Positions 1 through 7,275 of a stretch of 64,000 nucleotides of DNA are shown here, piece after piece. Both the position numbers and the translations under genes were made by a program. Below the pieces are notes generated by a model. That model did not search any database, was not told the origin of the DNA, and saw nothing but the letters and a program-made list of their open reading frames with translations. Source of the stretch: Microvirga flavescens (lineage in GTDB: Bacteria; Pseudomonadota; Alphaproteobacteria; Rhizobiales; Beijerinckiaceae). The DNA lies in assembly GCF_003290125.1 (NCBI RefSeq), contig NZ_QMKH01000001.1:682001-746000 (forward strand). Reading direction: 5' to 3'. How positions within the stretch are numbered: the first letter of the stretch is position 1; each line of letters starts with the position of its first letter.

Positions 1-660
1 GTGGAGACCCTGCCGCTTGCCCGCAGCGATGAGTCCAAACAGCGCCTGATGTCGATCATCCAGCACGACGTGAAGCGCCTCGACCGGCTGATCACCGACA
101 TCTCCGACGCTTCGCGGCTCGATGCGGAGCTGGCGCGGGCGGATGCCGAGGCGGTCGACGTGGCGCGTCTGCTGGAGGCGGTGGTCTCGGTCGCCAACGA
201 GCGGCGGCACGAGGGCGATCCCATGATCCGCCTGACGATCGAGCGCCCGAATGCGGGCCGCGACAGCTTCCTGATCTTCGGGCACGACAGCCGCCTCGGC
301 CAGGTGTTCAACAACCTGTTCGACAACGCGCGCTCGTTCTCGCCGCCGGATGCGCCCGTTCAGGTGACGTTGCGCCGCCGTCGGGGCGATATCGAAGTCT
401 TCGTGGAGGATAGCGGGCCCGGCATCGAGCCCCACGCCCTCGACCGGATCTTCGAGCGCTTCTACACCGACCGTCCGGACCAGGGTTTCGGCCAGAATTC
501 GGGCCTCGGCCTGTCGATCTCGCGCCAGATCGTGGAGGCGCACCGGGGCACCATCCGGGCCGAAAACCGCCTCGGCCCGCCAGGAGAAGACGGCGAGCCG
601 ATCCGCCTTGGGGCGCGCTTCATCATCCGCATTCCCGCCGCCGGCCATCCGCATGGTTAA
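1..660 (+). CDS. chvG: ChvG-type sensor histidine kinase, C-terminal part (5' end outside window)
   Basis: This is the last 219 residues of a membrane sensor kinase. The visible part begins late in the dimerization helix (HDVKRLDRLI, residues 22-31) and continues into the ATPase domain: N box NNLFDN (104-109), G1 DSGPGI (137-142), F box FERF (151-154) and G2 SGLGLSIS (167-174). The phospho-acceptor His and the sensor and membrane parts lie upstream of the window, so the GTG at base 1 is not the true start. The assignment to ChvG, the kinase of the ChvG-ChvI envelope and acid-stress system, rests on the sequence style and on the hprK-EIIA-ptsH genes directly downstream, which follow chvI-chvG in Rhizobiales. 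The stop codon overlaps the hprK start. Confidence 0.88.
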   Translation: METLPLARSDESKQRLMSIIQHDVKRLDRLITDISDASRLDAELARADAEAVDVARLLEAVVSVANERRHEGDPMIRLTIERPNAGRDSFLIFGHDSRLGQVFNNLFDNARSFSPPDAPVQVTLRRRRGDIEVFVEDSGPGIEPHALDRIFERFYTDRPDQGFGQNSGLGLSISRQIVEAHRGTIRAENRLGPPGEDGEPIRLGARFIIRIPAAGHPHG

Positions 661-1087
661 GGCTGAGACCATCTACGCCGGCTGCGTCGTGATCGGCGAG
701 GCGGGCATTCTCATTCGCGGCGGGCCGAAGACCGGCAAGTCCACCCTCGCCCGGGAGCTGGTTTTTCATGCAAATCAGGCTTGCATGTTTGCCCGTCTTG
801 TCAGTGACGACCGCACCCGGATCGAGCCTTGCGGCAGCCGCCTCGTGGTGCGCCCGGTGCCTCCCATCGAGGGCCAAATCGAGGTCCGAGGCGTTGGAAT
901 CATGGCTGTTTCCTTCGAAAAGGCCGCCGTGCTGCGCCTTGTGATCGACCTCTTTCCCGAGGACCCGCCACGCTATCCGGAGGAGGCGGAAGCCCAGGCC
1001 GTTCTCTGCGGCGTCTTGCTGCCCCGGCTTGCAAGTCGAACCGGAACCCCCTTATCTGATGTGGTCTTGAGCAGACTGAGGGTGTGA
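653..1087 (+). CDS. hprK: HPr kinase/phosphorylase, short alphaproteobacterial form
   Basis: HprK phosphorylates HPr on its regulatory serine and can reverse the reaction. The 144-residue protein is only the catalytic domain; Gram-positive HprK is about 310 residues with an extra N-terminal domain, and the short form is normal in alphaproteobacteria. The Walker A GGPKTGKST is at 23-31, an acidic SDD at 51-53, and the HprK signature IEVRGVGI at 76-83. I chose the ATG at 653, which overlaps the chvG stop (ATGGTTAA), because a longer in-frame start at 608 would run inside chvG and add nothing conserved. The substrate HPr is encoded two genes downstream. Confidence 0.9.
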   Translation: MVKAETIYAGCVVIGEAGILIRGGPKTGKSTLARELVFHANQACMFARLVSDDRTRIEPCGSRLVVRPVPPIEGQIEVRGVGIMAVSFEKAAVLRLVIDLFPEDPPRYPEEAEAQAVLCGVLLPRLASRTGTPLSDVVLSRLRV

Positions 1088-1198
1088 CGACAGGGTCGTG
1101 ACACTGTGATGAAGATTTCGTCTCAATGCTCTTGCGCTTGGCGTTGCAATGCACAAAATAGCGGCTCCGCTCCACGGAGCGAACGGACCAGAGACATT

Positions 1199-1600
1199 AT
1201 GATTGGCATGGTGCTCGTCACCCACGGGCAGCTCGCGACGGAATTCAAGGCCGCGCTTGAGCATGTGGTGGGTCAGCAAGAGCAGCTCGAAACGATCACG
1301 ATCGGCCCCGACGACGACATGGAAACCCGGCGCAAGGACATCATGGCCGCCGTGTGCCGTGTCAATTCGGGCCAGGGCGTCGTGGTCTTGACCGACATGT
1401 TCGGGGGCACCCCATCGAACCTCGCCCTCTCGTGCATGAACGGCGGCTCGGTGGAAGTCGTCGCCGGCATCAACCTGCCCATGTTGATCAAGCTCGCCAG
1501 CGTGCGCGACGAGGAAACCCTCACCGACGCCGTGGCTCACGCCCAGGAGGCGGGGCGCAAATACATCAACGTCGCCTCGCGCGTTCTCTCCGGAAAGTAA
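1199..1600 (+). CDS. PTS mannose-family EIIA component
   Basis: This 133-residue cytoplasmic protein begins MIGMVLVTHG, and His9 in the THG motif is the expected phosphorylation site of mannose-type EIIA. In alphaproteobacteria this EIIA takes phosphate from HPr and acts as a regulator, because no sugar-specific EIIB or EIIC is encoded nearby. An upstream in-frame start at 1106 would add 31 residues unlike the family, so the ATG at 1199 is preferred. About 110 bp separate it from hprK and contain a short GCTCCG/CGGAGC hairpin near 1165; HPr starts 7 bp after the stop. EIIA and HPr are probably co-transcribed. Confidence 0.92.
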   Translation: MIGMVLVTHGQLATEFKAALEHVVGQQEQLETITIGPDDDMETRRKDIMAAVCRVNSGQGVVVLTDMFGGTPSNLALSCMNGGSVEVVAGINLPMLIKLASVRDEETLTDAVAHAQEAGRKYINVASRVLSGK

Positions 1601-1606
1601 GCGTTT

Positions 1607-1927
1607 ATGGCCGATTCCCTCGATTCGGACTGTCCCCCGGCCCCTGTCCCCGAGGGCGCGCTGGCGCGCGAATTGCCCATCATCAACCGGCGTGGCCTCC
1701 ATGCCCGCGCTTCCGCCAAGTTCGTCCAGACCGTCGAGCGCTACGATTCCGATGTGACCGTGACCCGCTGCGGCGAGACGGTCGGCGGCCGCTCCATCAT
1801 GGGCCTCCTGACGCTGGCCGCCGCCCAGGGCACATCGATCACCGTCACCGCCAAGGGCGAGGACGCCCCCGCCTGCCTACAAGCCCTGGACGACCTTCTT
1901 GCCGACAGGTTCGGCGAGGACGAGTAA
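1607..1927 (+). CDS. ptsH: Phosphocarrier protein HPr
   Basis: HPr carries phosphate from PTS enzyme I to EIIA. Both regulatory positions are visible: His32 in RGLHARAS (equivalent to His15) and Ser63 in GGRSIMGL (equivalent to Ser46, the HprK target). The 106-residue protein has about 18 extra N-terminal residues, rich in Asp and Pro, compared with the usual 85-90 residue HPr. With HprK, a His-phosphorylated EIIA and no permease, it fits a regulatory rather than transport PTS. Enzyme I (ptsP-like) is not in this window. Confidence 0.94.
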   Translation: MADSLDSDCPPAPVPEGALARELPIINRRGLHARASAKFVQTVERYDSDVTVTRCGETVGGRSIMGLLTLAAAQGTSITVTAKGEDAPACLQALDDLLADRFGEDE

Positions 1928-2102
1928 GGCCGCAACAGCGACGGTAAAACCTCGCTTGACACTGCCTGCTTGATTCTTATTTTAACTCTCATCGGTGCAG
2001 ATCGACTGAGGCCATTAGGCCGATAGTACCGCTGCTGTCGGGGCAACCCGATCACTTGCTTATGGCTGTGGGCCTTCGGGCTTGGCTTTGTCGAGGATTA
2101 AT

Positions 2103-2131
2103 GGGGCGGCTTCGGCCGCCCCAAAATTTTT
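2103..2131. terminator. GC hairpin with TTCG loop between ptsH and the convergent hypothetical gene
   Basis: GGGGCGGC (2103-2110) and GCCGCCCC (2115-2122) form a perfect 8-bp stem closed by TTCG, followed on the + strand by AAAA and five T. It probably ends the HPr transcript. The same hairpin lies immediately after the stop of the minus-strand gene but has a poor T tract in that direction. I see nothing recognisable in the bases between ptsH and the hairpin. Confidence 0.55.
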
Positions 2132-2676
2132 CAGGCCTGCCCCACATTGAAGGCTGTCTCCTCGGCAACGCGCCCGAAAGGAGCATGCCGCAGCACTTTG
2201 ACCCGGGTGGATCGCCCATATCCGCTTTCCACGAACATCTCCAAGGGTACCTGCTCGCCCCGTAGAGGCACCGTAGACCTGCGCATGCGGAAGAAAGCAC
2301 AATAACGCGGATCGCCTTGATGCTCAGGCTCGGCGTAAAGGTGGAAGACGGTCCAGTTATTTTCCATCGTCAGGGAAACTCGACTGGCAGGTTTCGCGAA
2401 CAGTCCTTCGATCATCTGCGTCAGGAGGGTGGTCTTCTCATGTCTCATGGGGCAGAAGACCCTGAGGGGTGGTCCTCTTTCGACGGTCACATCGTCATTT
2501 TCCGGGGCGATGCCGTTCTTCAATTCCCGTGAATAGCAGTGGCGGCTGTACCTGAGCCTTACGCTGAAGACCACATCATTCCCAGATTGTGTCCTCCACG
2601 GCAAAATCCTGATGCTCTGCGAGAGATGAGTAAGCGAATAGGATGCGTCGCGGAATATTAGAGATGCTGGATGCAT
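2131..2676 (-). CDS. Hypothetical protein
   Basis: I do not recognise this 181-residue reading frame. It has no signal peptide, membrane segment or motif I can name. The C-terminal 105 residues, from an internal Met before RHEKTTLL, look more protein-like than the Cys/Arg-rich N-terminus, so the true start may be internal (about 2451); neither candidate has a clear Shine-Dalgarno sequence. It sits between ptsH and ahcY, which are usually closer neighbours in relatives, so it may be an insertion. By eye its third-position GC is lower than in the surrounding core genes. Confidence 0.4.
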   Translation of the reverse strand: MHPASLIFRDASYSLTHLSQSIRILPWRTQSGNDVVFSVRLRYSRHCYSRELKNGIAPENDDVTVERGPPLRVFCPMRHEKTTLLTQMIEGLFAKPASRVSLTMENNWTVFHLYAEPEHQGDPRYCAFFRMRRSTVPLRGEQVPLEMFVESGYGRSTRVKVLRHAPFGRVAEETAFNVGQA

Positions 2677-2774
2677 GCAGAGACGGAAGACTCGCCATTG
2701 TTCTTATTTCTGTACAGCGTGAGCCTTGGGGCGCATAGGGAATAAATTCAAAGCAGCCCTGCGTTTCCAGGCCC

Positions 2775-2794
2775 ATATAAAGATATCTTTATAT
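2775..2794. promoter_or_regulatory. Perfect 20-bp palindrome upstream of ahcY, candidate operator
   Basis: ATATAAAGAT followed by ATCTTTATAT is a perfect inverted repeat ending 70 bp before the ahcY ATG, and it is AT-rich in a GC-rich genome. ArsR-family regulators of methionine/SAH metabolism (SahR/SamR type) control ahcY in proteobacteria through short AT-rich palindromes. That family link is from general knowledge; the identity of the regulator is an inference. Confidence 0.6.
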
Positions 2795-2806
2795 CTTGAT
2801 TGCCTC

Positions 2807-2864
2807 TTCCGTGAGTCTCTGTTAGAGACGGCGCAAGCCAACGCTTCACGGAAAAGAGACACTC
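2807..2864 (+). ncRNA. Structured 5' leader of ahcY with possible anti-Shine-Dalgarno switch
   Basis: Directly readable pairings form a three-way junction. The closing stem is TTCCGTGA (2807-2814) with TCACGGAA (2846-2853). Hairpin 1 is GTCTCT (2815-2820) with AGAGAC (2824-2829). Hairpin 2 is GGC-GCAA-GCC (2830-2839) with a GNRA loop. The strand GTCTC (2815-2819) can instead pair with a second GAGAC at 2856-2860, which is the purine-rich ribosome-binding stretch 5 nt before the start codon. That would hide the initiation site, as in a translational riboswitch. I do not see the published SAH-riboswitch consensus, so the ligand and even the existence of a switch are inferences. Confidence 0.5.
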
Positions 2865-4271
2865 ATGAGCGCCGCTAAGGACTACATCGTCAAAGACATC
2901 TCCCTCGCCGAATTCGGCCGCAAGGAAATCTCCATCGCGGAAACCGAAATGCCGGGCCTCATGGCCGTGCGCGAGGAATACGGCCCGAAGCAGCCGCTCA
3001 AGGGCGCCCGCATTGCCGGCTCGCTCCACATGACCATCCAGACCGCCGTGCTGATCGAGACCTTGAAGCATCTCGGCGCGGACATCCGCTGGGTGTCGTG
3101 CAACATCTATTCGACCCAGGATCACGCGGCCTCCGCGATTGCCGCCGCCGGCATCCCGGTCTTCGCCTATAAGGGCGAGACGCTTTCCGAGTATTGGGAC
3201 TACACCGCCAAGCTGTTCGACTGGCATGGCGGCGGCGTGCCGAACATGATCCTCGACGACGGCGGCGATGCCACCATGCTCGTCCACCTCGGCCTGCGCG
3301 CCGAGCAGGGCGACGTGGCTTTCCTCGAGAAGCCCGGCGCTGAGGAAGAGGAAGTCCTCTTCGCTCTCATCAAGCGCCTCCTGAAGGAAAAGCCGAAGGG
3401 CTGGTTCGCGGAAGTCGCGAAGTCCATTAAGGGCGTTTCGGAAGAGACCACCACGGGCGTTCACCGCCTCTACATCATGGCCAAGGAAGGCAAGCTGCTC
3501 TTCCCGGCCATCAACGTGAACGACTCCGTTACCAAGTCGAAGTTCGACAACCTCTATGGCTGCCGTGAATCGCTCGTCGACGGCATCCGCCGCGGCACCG
3601 ACGTCATGATGGCCGGCAAGGTCGCGATGGTTGCCGGCTTCGGCGACGTGGGCAAGGGCTCGGCGGCTTCGCTCCGTCAGGCCGGCTGCCGCGTTCTCGT
3701 CTCGGAAGTCGATCCGATCTGCGCCCTGCAGGCCGCGATGGAAGGCTATGAAGTGACCACGATGGAAGACGCGGCTCCCCGCGCCGACATCTTCGTCACC
3801 GCCACCGGCAACAAGGACGTCATCACCCTCGATCACATGCGCGCCATGAAGGATCGGGCCATCGTCTGCAACATCGGCCACTTCGACAACGAGATCCAGG
3901 TCGCGGGTCTCAAGAACCTCAAGTGGAACAACATCAAGCCGCAGGTCGACGAGATCACCTTCGCCGACGGGCACCGCATCATCCTTCTCTCGGAAGGCCG
4001 CCTCGTGAACCTCGGCAACGCGATGGGCCACCCGTCCTTCGTGATGTCGGCCTCCTTCACCAACCAGACGCTGGCCCAGATCGAACTCTGGAACAACGCC
4101 GGCAAGTACGAGAAGAAGGTCTACACCCTGCCCAAGCACCTGGACGAGAAGGTCGCCTCGCTGCACCTCGAGAAGATCGGCGTGAAGCTCACCAAGCTGC
4201 GTCCCGACCAGGCGTCCTACATCGGCGTGAAGGAAAGCGGCCCGTTCAAGCCGGACCACTACCGCTACTGA
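2865..4271 (+). CDS. ahcY: S-adenosylhomocysteinase
   Basis: This cytosolic NAD-dependent enzyme splits S-adenosylhomocysteine into homocysteine and adenosine and keeps SAM-dependent methylation running. The 468-residue protein shows the NAD-binding [10 protein letters not shown] motif near residues 258-267, the HDNE-type segment [10 protein letters not shown] near 336, and the hallmark C-terminus KPDHYRY. It carries the roughly 40-residue insert (after residue about 160) seen in proteobacterial and plant enzymes. It is a single-gene unit with its own operator candidate, folded leader and terminator. A long antisense frame over it is a high-GC shadow. Confidence 0.98.
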   Translation: MSAAKDYIVKDISLAEFGRKEISIAETEMPGLMAVREEYGPKQPLKGARIAGSLHMTIQTAVLIETLKHLGADIRWVSCNIYSTQDHAASAIAAAGIPVFAYKGETLSEYWDYTAKLFDWHGGGVPNMILDDGGDATMLVHLGLRAEQGDVAFLEKPGAEEEEVLFALIKRLLKEKPKGWFAEVAKSIKGVSEETTTGVHRLYIMAKEGKLLFPAINVNDSVTKSKFDNLYGCRESLVDGIRRGTDVMMAGKVAMVAGFGDVGKGSAASLRQAGCRVLVSEVDPICALQAAMEGYEVTTMEDAAPRADIFVTATGNKDVITLDHMRAMKDRAIVCNIGHFDNEIQVAGLKNLKWNNIKPQVDEITFADGHRIILLSEGRLVNLGNAMGHPSFVMSASFTNQTLAQIELWNNAGKYEKKVYTLPKHLDEKVASLHLEKIGVKLTKLRPDQASYIGVKESGPFKPDHYRY

Positions 4272-4300
4272 TCGGCCGATCCTTTTCGGCAATCACGGAA

Positions 4301-4326
4301 AAGCCCGGCCCCGCGCCGGGCTTTTT
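4301..4326 (+). terminator. Rho-independent terminator of ahcY
   Basis: AAGCCCGGC (4301-4309) pairs with GCCGGGCTT (4315-4323), and the stem runs into a T tract. It lies 30 bp after the ahcY stop. Confidence 0.9.
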
Positions 4327-4404
4327 CTTTTGTGCCGCGCACAGGCTGCGAACCGGTTTTCCCACCGCAATCAACAGGTTCTCCACACGGTTTGTCCATT
4401 AGCC

Positions 4405-4420
4405 TTAAACAGACCTTAAC
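4405..4420 (+). promoter_or_regulatory. Perfect CtrA-box match upstream of divL
   Basis: TTAA-ACAGACC-TTAAC matches the alphaproteobacterial CtrA consensus TTAA-N7-TTAAC with no mismatch. It lies about 190 bp before the divL start in the 336-bp gap after ahcY. Apart from this site and the ahcY terminator I see nothing else in that gap. CtrA binding is an inference from the consensus. Confidence 0.65.
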
Positions 4421-4607
4421 CCTCTTCCTGGCGGAGTCGGCGGTGGTCTATGGTGAACGCGATTCGTCCGATTGCGTTGGGCCTTTTCGGCCCATCGGTT
4501 GTTCCGTTCATGTGCAGATCTAAGGTGCCCTGGCGCTGGTTGCGCCGGGTTCCGTTTTTCATGACGCGCCTTTCATCGGGCGCGCGATTTCTTGGAGGCG
4601 GCGCGGC

Positions 4608-7178
4608 ATGGCCGGGCAGGCAGAGCGGCAGGGCAAGACGTTCGATCCGGTTGCGGCGGCCGGCGGCGTTCGCCTGAGGACGGCCCTCGGAGCCGCGCTC
4701 ATGAGCACCTGCGCCTCGCCCGCGCTCGCGGCCCCGATCACGCTTCCCTACATGGACAAGATCAACGCCCTGATCGGCGCGCTGCCGGCGCTGGACCCGC
4801 AGAACGCGGCCTCGTTCGCCTTCTTCATGGGCCTTGTCGCGATCTCGGCCACCACTTCCATCATGCTCATCCGCGAGCGTCGGGCTTCCACGCGCCGCAC
4901 GCGCAAATTGCGCGCGGAACTCGCGAGGCTGCAGGGTGCGGACGACCGCGCAACGCTTCTCATGGGCTCCGACCGTCAGCTTCTGGTGAGCTGGGCCGGG
5001 CCCGGCGGAGAACCTCGCTTCGAGGGCGATCCGTCCCTTGCGGGAGAAGGCGCGACGACCAATCGGATTCTCGCCTTCGGCCACTGGCTCGCCCCCGCTG
5101 ACGCCGCCGCCGTGGAACACGCGCTCGACACGCTGAAAGAACGCGGCGAGAGCTTTCGCGTCACCGCGCGCACGCTGTTCAACACGTTCGTGGAGGCGGA
5201 AGGGCGCACCTTCGGCGCGAGCGCGATCCTGCGCCTGCGCGATGTGACGGGCGACCGATCCGCGCTGCTGAGCGTTCAGTCCGATCTCGCTTCGGCGAAG
5301 GCGGACCTGCGCGCCATGACGGTCCTGATCGATTCCATCGCGCATCCGCTCTGGATCCGCGATGAGGCGGGCAGGCTGATCTGGGCGAACCAGGCCTACC
5401 TTCGCGCTGTGGAAGCCGAGAGCGTCGAGGATGCGACGCTGCGCTCGCTGGAGCTGATGGGCGAGCGCGCCCGCGACGAGGCGCTGCGCCAGCGCGCGAG
5501 CGGAAAGCCGTTTCACGAACGCGTGAAGGCAGTGGTCGGCGGAAGGCGCTCCGTGCTCGACGTGGTGGAATATCCCACCGGCGGCGGCAGCGCGGGCATC
5601 GCCGTCGATGTCTCCGAGCTCGATTCGGTGAGAACCGACCTGCAGCGGCAGATGGATGCCAACGTGCGCACCCTCGATCAATTGCCGACGGCCGTCGCCA
5701 TCTTCGACGGTTCGCAACAGCTCGTGTTCTCCAACGAGGCTTACCAGCGCCTGTGGAATCTCGACCCGGCCTTTCTCGCCTCGCACCCGAAGGACGGGGA
5801 AATTCTGGACAGGCTGCATTCCGCCCGCAAGCTGCCGGAGCAGGCGGACTTTCGCGCCTGGAAGGCGGAAATTCAGGCGAGCTACCGAACCGTCGAATCC
5901 CGCGAGGTCTGGTGGCACCTACCGGATCGCCGCTCGCTTCGCGTGGTCATCAATCCCAACCCGCAAGGCGGCGTGACCTATCTGTTCGACGATGTGAGCG
6001 AACGCATCGAGCTTGAATCGCAGGTCAACTCGCTCACCAGCGTGCAGAGCGAAACGCTGAACACCCTCAAGGAGGGTGTCGCGGTGTTCGGCAGCGACGG
6101 CCGCCTGAAGCTGCACAACCGCGCCTTCGCCGATTTGTGGCATCTTTCCTCGGAAACGCTCGCCGATCATCCGCATATCGACAAGATCATCCGCGCCTGC
6201 CGCCTGCTCGCACCGCAGGAAGAGCCGTGGATCGACATTCGCGGGGCCATCGCGGGGCTTGCGGATACGCGCCTTGGCGTGAACTGCCGCATGGACCGTC
6301 AGGACGGATCGGCTCTCGATTGCGCGGCGCAACCGCTGCCCGACGGCGCGACGCTCCTGACCTTCATCGACGTTACCGCGAGCGTGAACGTGGAGCGCGC
6401 GCTCACAGAACGCAACGAGGCGCTGGAACGCGCCTCGCGCCTGCGCGATGATTTCGTGCACCATGTTTCCTACGAGCTGCGCTCGCCGCTCACCAACATC
6501 ATCGGCTTCGCGCAATTCCTCGGCGATGCGAGCGTCGGTCCGCTCAATCCGCGCCAGCGCGATTATACCGACCACATCATGCGCTCGTCGGAATCGCTGC
6601 TCGCGATCCTCAACGACATTCTCGATCTCGCTTCCATCGATACCGGCTCGCTGGAATTGATGCCCGAGGTTGTCGACATCCGCTCCACCATCGACGCCGC
6701 CATGCGCGGGCTCGAGGACCGGCTGGCGGAAGCCTCGCTCGCGGTGCACATCGACGCGCCGGAGGATATCGGTTCCTTCGTGGCCGACGGAAAGCGCATC
6801 CGCCAGATTCTCTTCAACCTGCTCTCCAACGCGGTCGGTTTCTCCGCGCCGGGGCAGAGCATCCGCGTCAGCGCCCGCAAGGGCGGCGGCGAAGTCACCA
6901 TCGAGGTCAGGGACCAAGGGCGCGGCATTCCGCCGGAGATCAAGGCCAAGGTGTTCGAGCGCTTCGAGAGCCATACGCTCGGAACGCGCCATCGCGGCGT
7001 CGGCCTCGGCCTTGCCATCGTGCGCTCCTTCGTGGAACTGCATGGCGGGCGGATCGAGCTGACCTCGGCTCCCGGCGAGGGCACGACCGTGGTGTGTACC
7101 TTCCCGATGGAACGCCGCGAGGCACCGCAGGATGGCCGATCCGGCCAGAATGCGGTACCACCCCTGGCCGCCGAATGA
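4608..7178 (+). CDS. divL: DivL-type PAS kinase homologue with Tyr replacing the phospho-acceptor His
   Basis: DivL is a membrane regulator that binds DivK and tunes the CckA-CtrA phosphorelay during the cell cycle. The 856-residue protein has two hydrophobic N-terminal segments (about 25-42 and 68-88), a long PAS-rich middle (about 240-600), a dimerization helix and an ATPase domain (LFNLLSNAVG, DQGRGIPP, GVGLGLAIV). The acceptor box reads VSYELRSPL, so Tyr622 stands where kinases have His, the hallmark of DivL. A shorter DivL of about 770 residues is known from Caulobacter. GGAGG precedes the ATG by about 10 nt. Position after ahcY and before tsaE matches other Rhizobiales. No response regulator is adjacent. 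Confidence 0.87.
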   Translation: MAGQAERQGKTFDPVAAAGGVRLRTALGAALMSTCASPALAAPITLPYMDKINALIGALPALDPQNAASFAFFMGLVAISATTSIMLIRERRASTRRTRKLRAELARLQGADDRATLLMGSDRQLLVSWAGPGGEPRFEGDPSLAGEGATTNRILAFGHWLAPADAAAVEHALDTLKERGESFRVTARTLFNTFVEAEGRTFGASAILRLRDVTGDRSALLSVQSDLASAKADLRAMTVLIDSIAHPLWIRDEAGRLIWANQAYLRAVEAESVEDATLRSLELMGERARDEALRQRASGKPFHERVKAVVGGRRSVLDVVEYPTGGGSAGIAVDVSELDSVRTDLQRQMDANVRTLDQLPTAVAIFDGSQQLVFSNEAYQRLWNLDPAFLASHPKDGEILDRLHSARKLPEQADFRAWKAEIQASYRTVESREVWWHLPDRRSLRVVINPNPQGGVTYLFDDVSERIELESQVNSLTSVQSETLNTLKEGVAVFGSDGRLKLHNRAFADLWHLSSETLADHPHIDKIIRACRLLAPQEEPWIDIRGAIAGLADTRLGVNCRMDRQDGSALDCAAQPLPDGATLLTFIDVTASVNVERALTERNEALERASRLRDDFVHHVSYELRSPLTNIIGFAQFLGDASVGPLNPRQRDYTDHIMRSSESLLAILNDILDLASIDTGSLELMPEVVDIRSTIDAAMRGLEDRLAEASLAVHIDAPEDIGSFVADGKRIRQILFNLLSNAVGFSAPGQSIRVSARKGGGEVTIEVRDQGRGIPPEIKAKVFERFESHTLGTRHRGVGLGLAIVRSFVELHGGRIELTSAPGEGTTVVCTFPMERREAPQDGRSGQNAVPPLAAE

Positions 7179-7275
7179 GAGATTCGGCAACGCGATGGTG
7201 AAGGGACAGGCGCACGACCAGCTTTTCCGGACGGATCGTGCGGATTCAAAGATTTTCAGGACGGAGGACGATCGT

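Noticed and set aside
2748..4292. Long antisense reading frame (514 codons) over ahcY
   Set aside because: It mirrors a highly expressed GC-rich gene, shows no family motifs and is rich in repeated Leu/Val/Asp/Gly typical of shadow frames.
4350..4385. Segment with AACCGGTTTTCCCAC resembling the 45-bp palindromic repeat
   Set aside because: It lacks the bounding GATC arms, so it is at most a remnant or chance similarity.
7132..7275. Longer N-terminus for the TsaE-AmgK fusion
   Set aside because: It would overlap the divL end and add 48 residues unlike TsaE; the TTG at 7276 has a good ribosome-binding sequence.
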